This document shows positions 9,484 through 15,994 of a DNA stretch of 16,613 nt, piece by piece. This DNA is from DASYQD01 sp036005845 (lineage in GTDB: Bacteria; Acidobacteriota; Thermoanaerobaculia; Multivoradales; JAIOJS01). Position numbers and translations under genes: made by a program. Each line of letters begins with the position of its first letter. The first letter of the stretch is position 1. Location of the stretch: the NCBI GenBank assembly GCA_036005845.1, contig DASYQD010000168.1:1-16613 (forward strand). The letters run 5' to 3'. The notes below the pieces were generated by a model, which had not been told where the DNA came from, did no database searches, and was given only the letters and a program-made list of their open reading frames with translations.

Positions 9484-12027
9484 TTGGCCGTTCGCCGCCG
9501 CACCGAGCTGCTCTTCGCCATCGGCCTGGTCCCGCTGGTCCTGACGCTGCTGGTGCTCCAGGCGCTCGACCGGTACGACTTCTCGCGCCGCCAGGTCGGC
9601 GTCTACCTCGAAGAGCCGCCCGACGAGCCCGGCGTCATCCGCGTCTCCCAGATCGTGCCCGGCTTCCCGAGCGACCTCGCGGGCGTCAAGCCGGGCGACC
9701 TGCTGAAGACGCTCAACGGCGTCCCGCTCAAGAGCTCGTCGGAGATGGACGCCATCACCGAGGCCGGGCATGGCACCGTCGTCTACGGCGTCGTACGCAA
9801 CGGCAAGCACCTCGACCTCGTCGTCCACCCCGGCGCGCCGTTCCCCTACTTCGCCTTCGCCGTCAACGTGCTGGTGGCCCTCGGCTATCTCGCCATCGGG
9901 CCGCTGGCGCTGGCGAAGCGGCCCGGCTACTTGCGGGCAAGGTTGCTCTCGATCTTCACCGCCGCGGTGGCGATCGAGATCGCCCTGCCCGAGATCCGCG
10001 ACACCGTTTCGCTGCTGCTGCCGCTGTCGCTGCTCAACAACGGCTTCCAGATGGGCACCCACCTCCACCTCGCCTCCGTGCTGCCGGAGCGGCAGGGCTG
10101 GGTGCGGCGGCGCCCTTGGGTGATCCCGCTCTTCTACGTCATCGGCCTCGGCACCTTCGGCACCGTCGCCGCGGCCTTCGTCGCCGAGCGGTTCGGCTGG
10201 CAGGCGCCGCAGCGCTTGTCGGGCAACACGCTCTTCCAGTGGCTCGGCTGGGTGGTGCTGCCGGCGTGGGCGCTGGGAGCGCTGGTGCTGCTGGCGCGCC
10301 AGGCGCGGATCTACCCGGAAGCGAAGGGGCGCCAGCAGGCGAGCCTGGTGGCGGCAGGCCTGCTGCCGTGGACGATCCTCGTCGGCCTGTCGCAGACGAA
10401 GGTGCTCGACGCCTGGGTGCCGATGCACTGGCAGGACGTGATCTGGAACTTCACGCTGCTGATCTTCCCGCTCGCCGTGGTGATCATCCTCGTGCGCGAG
10501 GCGAGGAGCCAGGAGCGCATCCTGCTCTCGCTCACCGACGAGGTGCAGCGGGTCACCTCCGTCGGCGAGGTGTCGCGCATCGTCAGCATCGACCTGCACG
10601 AGGCGTTTCACCCCAAGAGCACGCACGTCTTCTACCGCCAGCGCCACTCGCGCGATCTGACCTTGGGTCACTCCACCGGCGTGGCGCCGCGCGAGGAACA
10701 GATCCCCGAGAACAGCGTGCTGCTGCGCCTCGTCGAGGCGTACGGCAAGGCTGTCGACTACCCCGAAGACCTCGCCGGCCTGCCGCCGTCCGAACGCGAG
10801 TGGCTCGACCGGTTGGAGGCGCGGCTTATCGTGCCGCTCACCGGCCGCGACCACCGGCTGCTCGGTCTGCTCATCCTGGGCGAGAAGAAGTCCGAGGAGC
10901 CGTACTCCGAGCACGATCGCGCGCTACTGCAGGCGCTCACCAACCAGATCGCGCTGGTCTACGAAAACGCGCGGCTCAAGGACAGCGTCGAGCAGAGCGC
11001 CAAGGTGCAGCGCGAGGTGCTGGCGCGGCTGGGCGACAAGCAGCTCCAACTCGTGCACGAGTGCCCGAAGTGCGGCCGCTGCTACGACGCCAGCGAGGAG
11101 GTCTGCCCGGTCGACCGCAACGAGCTGCAGCCGTCGATCCCGGTCGAGCGGGTGATCATGGGCCGCTACCGGCTCGACCGCCGGCTCGAGCGCGGCGGCA
11201 TGGGCGCCATCTTCGAGGCCCGCGACCTCCACCTCGGCCGAGCGGTGGCGGTCAAGGTGCTGCACGGCGCGCTCATCGGCGAGGAGGTGACGAAGCGCTT
11301 CGAGATCGAGGCGCGGCTCACCGCGTCGCTCCACCACCCCAACGTGGTCACCGTCTTCGACTACGGCACCACCGGGACCGGCAACTCGTTCCTCGTCATG
11401 GAGCTGCTGCACGGCTTCACGCTCATGGCCGCCATCCGCGACGAGCGGACGGTGCCACCGGCAACGGTGGCGCGCTGGCTCGACCAGGTCTGCGAAGGGA
11501 TCAAGGCCGCCCACCGCGCCGGCATCATCCACCGCGACCTGAAGCCGGCGAACATCTTCGTCACCCGCGTCGACGCTCCCGAGGGTTACAAGGAAGGGCC
11601 GGTCAAGATCCTCGACTTCGGCGTCGCCAAGGTGCGCTCGGCGGCGCGCGCCGCGACCCAGGGCCTCACCGCCCCGGGAGCCCTGGTGGGCACCTTCAAC
11701 TACATGGCGCCCGAGCAACTCTCGGGCGGCGAGGTCGACGAGCGCAGCGACGTCTTCGCGCTCGGCGTGCTGGCGGTGGAGAGCCTGACCGGCGACCGGC
11801 CTTTCGCGGGCACCAACCCAGGCGTGATCCTCACCTCCATCGCCGCGGCGCCCTTCCACCTCGACGGTGCTCTCGCTGGCGGCGAGCGGTTGGAGGCGGT
11901 TCTTGCCAAGTGCCTCGCCCACGACCCGGCGCAGCGCTTCGCATCGGTGGCTGCGCTCCAGGCGGAGCTCATTCCCGCGTTGCGCGAGCTGGCGGCGGCG
12001 GAGACTGCGCAGCCGGCCGTGAGCTGA
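9484..12027 (+). CDS. Membrane Ser/Thr kinase with PDZ, GAF and zinc-ribbon parts
   Basis: An 847-residue protein starting at TTG. Order: membrane helix (about 8-27); PDZ-like domain (about 36-117, with VSQIVPGFPSDLAGVKPGDLL); several further membrane helices (about 120-345); a GAF-like sensor domain (about 350-510, LEARLIVPLTGRDHRLLGLLILGEK); a likely coiled linker; a four-Cys zinc ribbon (Cys527, 530, 533, 541); and a C-terminal Hanks kinase (about 562-830). The kinase has ERGGMGAIF, Lys591, HRDLKPAN (Asp685, Asn690), DFGVAK (Asp711) and APEQ, all intact. Most bacterial Ser/Thr kinases place the kinase first, so this order, closer to sensor histidine kinases, is notable. A signal sensed outside or by GAF probably controls phosphorylation in the cytoplasm. 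The ligand and targets are unknown. The TTG start is the least certain point. Confidence 0.93.
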   Translation: MAVRRRTELLFAIGLVPLVLTLLVLQALDRYDFSRRQVGVYLEEPPDEPGVIRVSQIVPGFPSDLAGVKPGDLLKTLNGVPLKSSSEMDAITEAGHGTVVYGVVRNGKHLDLVVHPGAPFPYFAFAVNVLVALGYLAIGPLALAKRPGYLRARLLSIFTAAVAIEIALPEIRDTVSLLLPLSLLNNGFQMGTHLHLASVLPERQGWVRRRPWVIPLFYVIGLGTFGTVAAAFVAERFGWQAPQRLSGNTLFQWLGWVVLPAWALGALVLLARQARIYPEAKGRQQASLVAAGLLPWTILVGLSQTKVLDAWVPMHWQDVIWNFTLLIFPLAVVIILVREARSQERILLSLTDEVQRVTSVGEVSRIVSIDLHEAFHPKSTHVFYRQRHSRDLTLGHSTGVAPREEQIPENSVLLRLVEAYGKAVDYPEDLAGLPPSEREWLDRLEARLIVPLTGRDHRLLGLLILGEKKSEEPYSEHDRALLQALTNQIALVYENARLKDSVEQSAKVQREVLARLGDKQLQLVHECPKCGRCYDASEEVCPVDRNELQPSIPVERVIMGRYRLDRRLERGGMGAIFEARDLHLGRAVAVKVLHGALIGEEVTKRFEIEARLTASLHHPNVVTVFDYGTTGTGNSFLVMELLHGFTLMAAIRDERTVPPATVARWLDQVCEGIKAAHRAGIIHRDLKPANIFVTRVDAPEGYKEGPVKILDFGVAKVRSAARAATQGLTAPGALVGTFNYMAPEQLSGGEVDERSDVFALGVLAVESLTGDRPFAGTNPGVILTSIAAAPFHLDGALAGGERLEAVLAKCLAHDPAQRFASVAALQAELIPALRELAAAETAQPAVS

Positions 12028-12033
12028 GTCGCG

Positions 12034-12119
12034 TTCCAGATCGAGATTGCTTCGTCGCTGCGCTCCTCGCAATGACTGCTACGTCATCGCGAGCGCAGCG
12101 AAGCGATCTCGATCTTGAA
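12034..12119. repeat. Dispersed-type palindromic repeat between convergent genes
   Basis: The left arm (12034-12076) and right arm (12083-12119) are imperfect inverted copies around a 6-nt loop, sharing AGATCGAGAT, GCTTCG, CTGCGCTC and ATGAC. From memory it matches a very common palindromic repeat family in bacterial genomes whose spurious translations include DCFVAALLAMT and ARSAATKQS; both peptides can be read here. It lies between the converging kinase and endonuclease genes and could fold into a strong hairpin that helps end transcription from both sides. No U-tract follows. Confidence 0.75.
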
Positions 12120-12123
12120 CGCT

Positions 12124-13119
12124 CTACTCGCCGGCCAGCTCGCGCAGCAGCGCGAACATCTCGGCGTCCCACGGGTCGGGAGAGGCATCGTCGTCGGCGA
12201 CGTCGTTGTTGAGCTCGGGCGTCTCGAGGATGAGCGGCACGCCCAGGCTGCGGCGATCGGCGAGCAGCCAGCGGAAGGGTTCGACGCCGATCTCGCCCTT
12301 GCCGATGAGCGTGTGGCGGTCGCGGTTGCTGCCGAGCGCGCCTTCGCTGTCGTTCAAGTGGAAGAACGCCGGCGGCTCACCGGCCGCGGCCTCGAACTCG
12401 TCGAGCACGGCGGCGAGCGCCTGTGGCGACTTGCGAATGTCGTAGCCCGAGGCGAAGAGGTGGCAGGTGTCGAGACCGTAGCCACTCCGCGCGCGCAGGG
12501 CCTTCGGCAGCGCGGCGAGGATCGCGGCCACCTCCTCGGGCGTACGGCCGATGGTGGCGCCCGCGCCGGCGGTGTTCTCGACCAGCAGACGTGTCGGGCC
12601 GGGAATGCTCTCGAGCGCGTGCGCCATGGCGGCGGCGACACGCTGAATGCCGGCCGTGCGGTCGCCGCCGCCGCCCGCCGATCCCGGATGGAAGCAGACG
12701 GCGAAGGCGCCGAGCGCCGTCGAGCGCTCGAGCTCCTTGCGCAGGCCGGCGGCGGAGCGCTCGTGCTTCTCCTCCTCGGGGCTCGCCGCGTTGAGCACGT
12801 AGGCGCCGTGGATCATCACGTGCTCACGCGCGATGCCCAGCTCGGCGAGCGTGGCGTGGAAGCGCTCGACGCGCGCCGGCTGGATGGTGGACTTGTCGCC
12901 GTAGAAGCGCGGCGGCGCGGTGAAGAGCTGCAACGCGCGCGCGCCCGCGGCGGCGGCGCGGCGCGCGGCCATGTGGATGCCGCCGTTGTCGACCGTGTGG
13001 ACGCCGAAGAGGTGGCGCGGCGGCGGCGCGGGGCCGCGCGTCGCGCCCTTGACCGGCGCGCGTGCCTTCGCGGCGCCGCGACGGGCGCCGGCGGCGGTTG
13101 GCTTCGCTCGCGGGCTCAC
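12124..13119 (-). CDS. nfo: Endonuclease IV (deoxyribonuclease IV, AP endonuclease)
   Basis: A 331-residue TIM-barrel AP endonuclease of base-excision repair, cutting 5' of abasic sites with three zinc ions. All nine expected metal ligands can be matched to the E. coli set: His104 (VMIHGAY), His144 (FHPG), Glu181 (VENTAG), Asp217 and His220 (LDTCH), His254 (FHLND), Asp267 and His269 (DRH), Glu299 (LET). The GTG at 13119 has GGAGG 6 nt upstream and overlaps the DUF72 stop as GTGA, so it is translationally coupled. About 35 basic, Ala/Pro-rich residues precede the barrel; this extra tail might help DNA binding, which is inference. Confidence 0.96.
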   Translation of the reverse strand: MSPRAKPTAAGARRGAAKARAPVKGATRGPAPPPRHLFGVHTVDNGGIHMAARRAAAAGARALQLFTAPPRFYGDKSTIQPARVERFHATLAELGIAREHVMIHGAYVLNAASPEEEKHERSAAGLRKELERSTALGAFAVCFHPGSAGGGGDRTAGIQRVAAAMAHALESIPGPTRLLVENTAGAGATIGRTPEEVAAILAALPKALRARSGYGLDTCHLFASGYDIRKSPQALAAVLDEFEAAAGEPPAFFHLNDSEGALGSNRDRHTLIGKGEIGVEPFRWLLADRRSLGVPLILETPELNNDVADDDASPDPWDAEMFALLRELAGE

Positions 13120-13961
13120 GCGGCCTCCTTCGCATGCGGTAGCGCGCCGAGACGCGCCGCCAACCGCCGCGCGTCGTGCGGCGCGTGCCGCTTGGCGTCG
13201 TTGTCGAAGTAGACGTAGACGTCGCGCTTCGGCGGCCCCATCGCCCAGCCACGCAGCCGCTTCGCCCACGCGTCGAGCTCGCCGTCGTCATAACCGCTGG
13301 CGTAGAGCTCGCGCGAGCCATGGAGGCGCACGTAGACGAAGTCGGCGGTGAGCTCCTCGGCGTAGGGGAACTTCCCCGCCGTGTCGGCGAGCACCAGCGC
13401 GCAGCGGTGGCGGCGGAGCTGCTCGTAGAACGGCGGCTGGAAGTAGCTCGGGTGCCGCACCTCGAAGGCGTGGCGATAGCGCCTACGCTCCTTCGCCTCC
13501 ACCAGCGCGCCGCGGCGCAGCCGACCGTCGTGATGCCGCGCCAGCTCCTCCGCCTCCGCCGTGGTGCGCGGCAGCAGCACCAGGAACTCCTCGAGCCGCT
13601 CCTCCTCGTACGCAAACGACGCGGGAAGCTGCCACAGGAACGGTCCCGTGAGCTTGCCGAGCGCCAGCACGCCACTGGCGTAGAAGTTGGCCAGCGGCAC
13701 CTCGCAGCGGCGCAGCTTCAACATGTGGGTGATGAAGCGGCTGCCCTTGATCGCGAAGAGGAAACCGCCGTGGGGCACCTGCTCGCGCCACGCTTCGAAA
13801 GCGGCGGGCGACTTGAGGCTGTAGAAGGTGCCGTTGAGCTCGACCGAATTCAGCTCGCGGCCGGCGTAGGCGAGCCACTCGCGACGCGGCAGCTCGGCGG
13901 GATAGAAGCTTCCCCGCCAACCGGGGTAGTCGTAGCCGCTGATCCCCACCCACGCCGTCAT
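13116..13961 (-). CDS. DUF72 family protein (YecE-like)
   Basis: A 281-residue DUF72 protein of normal family length. Typical blocks are WVGISGYDYPGWRGSFYP (4-21), NSVELNGTFYSL, FLFAIKGSRFITH, PFLWQLPASF, HAFEVRHPSYF, DFVYVRLHG and DVYVYFDND. The family is a TIM-barrel fold of unknown activity, often found near nucleic-acid or repair genes. Here its stop overlaps the start of endonuclease IV (GTGA at 13119-13116), so the two proteins are made from one message. That supports, but does not prove, a role linked to DNA repair. The ATG at 13961 fits homology; its Shine-Dalgarno is weak. It is divergent from the STN gene over 66 bp. Confidence 0.93.
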   Translation of the reverse strand: MTAWVGISGYDYPGWRGSFYPAELPRREWLAYAGRELNSVELNGTFYSLKSPAAFEAWREQVPHGGFLFAIKGSRFITHMLKLRRCEVPLANFYASGVLALGKLTGPFLWQLPASFAYEEERLEEFLVLLPRTTAEAEELARHHDGRLRRGALVEAKERRRYRHAFEVRHPSYFQPPFYEQLRRHRCALVLADTAGKFPYAEELTADFVYVRLHGSRELYASGYDDGELDAWAKRLRGWAMGPPKRDVYVYFDNDAKRHAPHDARRLAARLGALPHAKEAA

Positions 13962-13982
13962 CGCCGCGAAGTTACCACCGCG

Positions 13983-13988
13983 TACAAT
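13983..13988 (+). promoter_or_regulatory. Candidate -10 box (TACAAT) for the STN-domain gene
   Basis: GTACAAT, 39 nt ahead of the ATG at 14028, is in the 66-bp gap between divergent genes. A GAGGA Shine-Dalgarno sits 8 nt before the ATG. No clear -35 was found. Confidence 0.35.
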
Positions 13989-14027
13989 GGAGGCACACGC
14001 ACCGATCGCACCGCGAGGACCACCACC

Positions 14028-14568
14028 ATGTCGATCGCCCGTTGCGCCGCTTCCCTCGTCTGCGCTGCTTCCCTGCTCGGCCTCGCCGGCGCCGCGCGCG
14101 CCGACGAGCCGCCGAAGGAGCGCCAGTCGCCGCCTCCCGAGAATGCCGCGCCGACGCCGGCTGAGCCAGTCCCGACCGTTCCAGCCAAACCGCCGGTGAT
14201 GCCGACGACCGTGGTGAGGCCTGCCGGTGTACAGACCGCAGCGAAGCCGGCGGCAACGCCCGCGCCGCCGCAGTCGGTATCCCTCGGCCGCTACGGCGCC
14301 ATCGAGCTCGGCCGTCCCCCGCAGGGCGCCAGCCGCTGGCACGGCTTCCCCATCTCGCTCAGCCTGCGCGACGCGCCGCTGCCCGAGGTGCTGCGCTCGT
14401 TCGCCCGCATCGCCGGCGTCAACCTCGTGCTCGCGCCGGGCGTCACCGGCGACGTCACCGTCGAGCTCAAGGACGTGCCGTGGGACCAGGGCTCTGTGGG
14501 TGATCCTCAAGACCCACGACATGGCCGCCGAGATCGACGGCAACGTCTGGAGCGTCGCTCCGTATTGA
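14028..14568 (+). pseudogene. Periplasmic STN-domain protein with a one-base frameshift
   Basis: The frame from the ATG at 14028 encodes a signal peptide (cleavage after ARA, near residue 26), a Pro/Ala-rich linker (about 27-95) and the start of a secretin/TonB short N-terminal (STN) domain: FPISLSLRDAPLPEVLRSF, AGVNLVLAPGVTGDVTVEL, DVPWDQ. At GGG 14489-14491 the homology moves one frame over, to ALWVILKTHDMAAEIDG then NVWSVAPY and a TGA at 14566-14568. Dropping one G restores a 179-residue protein. Without the repair the frame runs to 14579 with an unrelated Arg-rich tail. PilQ-type secretins continue well past this point; here nothing of the secretin barrel follows. It is therefore a stand-alone STN protein with a frameshift (or sequencing error), or a truncated pilQ-like remnant. 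Confidence 0.75.
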
Positions 14569-14575
14569 AAGAGTA

Positions 14576-14603
14576 TTGACAGTTCGGTGCACTTCGGTAA
14601 CAT
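14576..14603 (+). promoter_or_regulatory. Sigma70-type promoter ahead of the 89-residue gene
   Basis: A consensus TTGACA (14576-14581) is followed after 16 bp by TAACAT (14598-14603). TTCGGT is repeated 10 bp apart (14583-14588 and 14593-14598) within the spacer and touching the -10, which could be a regulator site. Transcription from about 14610 would give a leader of roughly 120 nt before the ATG at 14730. Apart from the promoter, I see no gene or clear structure in 14569-14729. Confidence 0.55.
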
Positions 14604-14729
14604 CGTCAGGCGCTTCGTGCCGTTCGCGCCAAGCCGCCGCTGACACCGCTCGCGAGTAGCGCCAGCAACTTCCGAGCGGCCGTCGACCGTGGCACGGCGC
14701 GTGCTCAGCGGCCGGCGCAGGAACGCTGC

Positions 14730-14999
14730 ATGGAAAAACTCACGATGCAGTGGCAGGTCGGCGAAAGCCCCGAGCCGGAGGCGCACTTCTTCCTCTACCG
14801 CGAAGGTGAGAACGTCCACTGCGACCATCGCAACATGTCGCGCGACGAGCTCGAGCGGCGCGTCGGCGCCATCCTCTCCTCGAGCGGCGAAGTGCCGCGC
14901 TACTACCTCGCCGCGCTGATGGCGTTCGACGATCCGCGCGCGCCACGTTCGGGACAGATCGCCATCTCGTCTGGTCCGACCATCGTCCAGGAGACGTAA
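14730..14999 (+). CDS. Small hypothetical protein
   Basis: An 89-residue protein I do not recognise. The ATG at 14730 has AGGA about 8 nt upstream, and a well-formed promoter precedes it. The sequence looks like a genuine soluble protein: mixed composition with aromatic and His residues (FFLYREGENVHCDHRNMS), a charged helix-like DELERRVGAILSS and a PRYYLAALMAFDD segment. No signal peptide or membrane segment is seen and there is a single Cys. It is convergent with the dioxygenase gene over 26 bp that contain the 12-bp palindrome GCGGCCGGCCGC (15014-15025). The function is unknown. Confidence 0.65.
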   Translation: MEKLTMQWQVGESPEPEAHFFLYREGENVHCDHRNMSRDELERRVGAILSSSGEVPRYYLAALMAFDDPRAPRSGQIAISSGPTIVQET

Positions 15000-15025
15000 G
15001 CCCGTCAAGCGGTGCGGCCGGCCGC

Positions 15026-15991
15026 CTACGGTGCAGCTTCCGGCGCTCCCGGCAGCGAGATCGGCGGCAGCACCGCTTCGATCTGTTGGCGGTGCGTCTC
15101 CAGCCATGGCGGCAGCACCAGCGATTCGCCGAGCTGCGCCGGATCTTCGTCGACCGCGAACCCGGGCCCGTCGGTCGCCAGCTCCAGCAGCACGCCGCCC
15201 GGCTCCTTGAAGTAGACGGAGCGGAACCAGAAGCGGTCGATCACCTCGGTAGGCCAGCCGCCGGCGTCGACGACCTGCGCGCGCGCATCGATCTGCTGCG
15301 CTTCGTCGGCGACGCGGAACGCGAGGTGGTGGATGCTGCCCGTGCCCCACGCGCCGCGCCCGGCGTTCGGCATCTCGCAGAGGTCGAGGTAGCGGCCAGA
15401 GCCGCCGCCGGCGACCTGCCAGCGGTGCCACTCGCCTTCGCTGGCGCCCTGCCGATAGCCCAATGCCTCGGCGAGCATCGCCTGCGTCGGCCCGAGCTGG
15501 CGCACCGTCATGCGCGCGCCATCGAGGCCGCGCACCTGATTCTCGACCGGCACGGTGCTCTCGGCCCAGGGCGCGAACGGCCGCGTCAGCGCGGTGACGC
15601 TCTCGACCAGCGCCACGTGCAAGCCGTGCGGATCGCGCAGCGGCAGCACGCGCTCGCCGAAGCGCATCTCGACCTCGCCGCGGCGCACGTCGCGCGCGGC
15701 GAGCCGCTCCTCCCACCAGCCGAGGCTCTCCGGCGGCACCGCCAGCGACACCTCGGTGGCAAGCCCGTGTCCCGCGCGCGACGGCGCCAGCTGCGACCAC
15801 GGGAAGAACGTCAAATCGGTGCCCGGGTGGCCCGCGGCGTCGGCGTAGAACAGATGGTAGGTGCCAGGGTCGTCCTGGTTGACGCTGCGCTTGACCAGGC
15901 GCATGCCGAGCACGCCGGCGTAGAAGTCGACGTTCTCCTGCGCCGAGCCGGCGATGGCGGTGACGTGGTGGAGGCCTGCGACCTCGCGCAT
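15026..15991 (-). CDS. VOC-family ring-cleaving dioxygenase (MhqO/PcpA-like)
   Basis: A 321-residue two-module vicinal-oxygen-chelate protein. The N-terminus GLHHVTAIAGSAQENVDFY opens the first module; SIHHLAFRV opens the second. Likely metal ligands are His9, His222 and Glu270 (LLELATD), matching the His/His/Glu of hydroquinone dioxygenases such as PcpA. The KRSVNQDDPGTYHLFYAD and PGTDLTFFPW blocks are typical of the group annotated as ring-cleaving dioxygenase or MhqO/MhqE. Such enzymes open hydroquinone-type rings and are often linked to quinone stress; the exact substrate here is unknown. It begins 3 bp after the aldehyde dehydrogenase stop, so the two form an operon. Confidence 0.92.
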   Translation of the reverse strand: MREVAGLHHVTAIAGSAQENVDFYAGVLGMRLVKRSVNQDDPGTYHLFYADAAGHPGTDLTFFPWSQLAPSRAGHGLATEVSLAVPPESLGWWEERLAARDVRRGEVEMRFGERVLPLRDPHGLHVALVESVTALTRPFAPWAESTVPVENQVRGLDGARMTVRQLGPTQAMLAEALGYRQGASEGEWHRWQVAGGGSGRYLDLCEMPNAGRGAWGTGSIHHLAFRVADEAQQIDARAQVVDAGGWPTEVIDRFWFRSVYFKEPGGVLLELATDGPGFAVDEDPAQLGESLVLPPWLETHRQQIEAVLPPISLPGAPEAAP

Positions 15992-15994
15992 CTT

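Noticed and set aside
9343..10914. A 523-codon minus-strand frame opposite the kinase
   Set aside because: Its composition (many His, Gln, Arg, Asp) is typical of antisense reading of GC-rich codons, with no recognisable domain.
12034..12119. Peptide-like readings such as DCFVAALLAMT on both strands
   Set aside because: These are known false translations of a palindromic repeat, not genes.
9408..12212. A 934-codon plus-strand frame overlapping the PDZ/GAF kinase
   Set aside because: It is an Arg/Pro/Ala-rich shadow in another frame of a gene whose own frame has clear domains.
14689..14919. A 76-codon frame overlapping the 89-residue gene
   Set aside because: It is Arg/Ser-rich with no Shine-Dalgarno; the other frame has normal protein composition and a ribosome site.
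15014..15025. 12-bp palindrome GCGGCCGGCCGC between convergent genes
   Set aside because: It has no loop and no T-run. It may be chance in GC-rich DNA, so it is only mentioned with the neighbouring gene.
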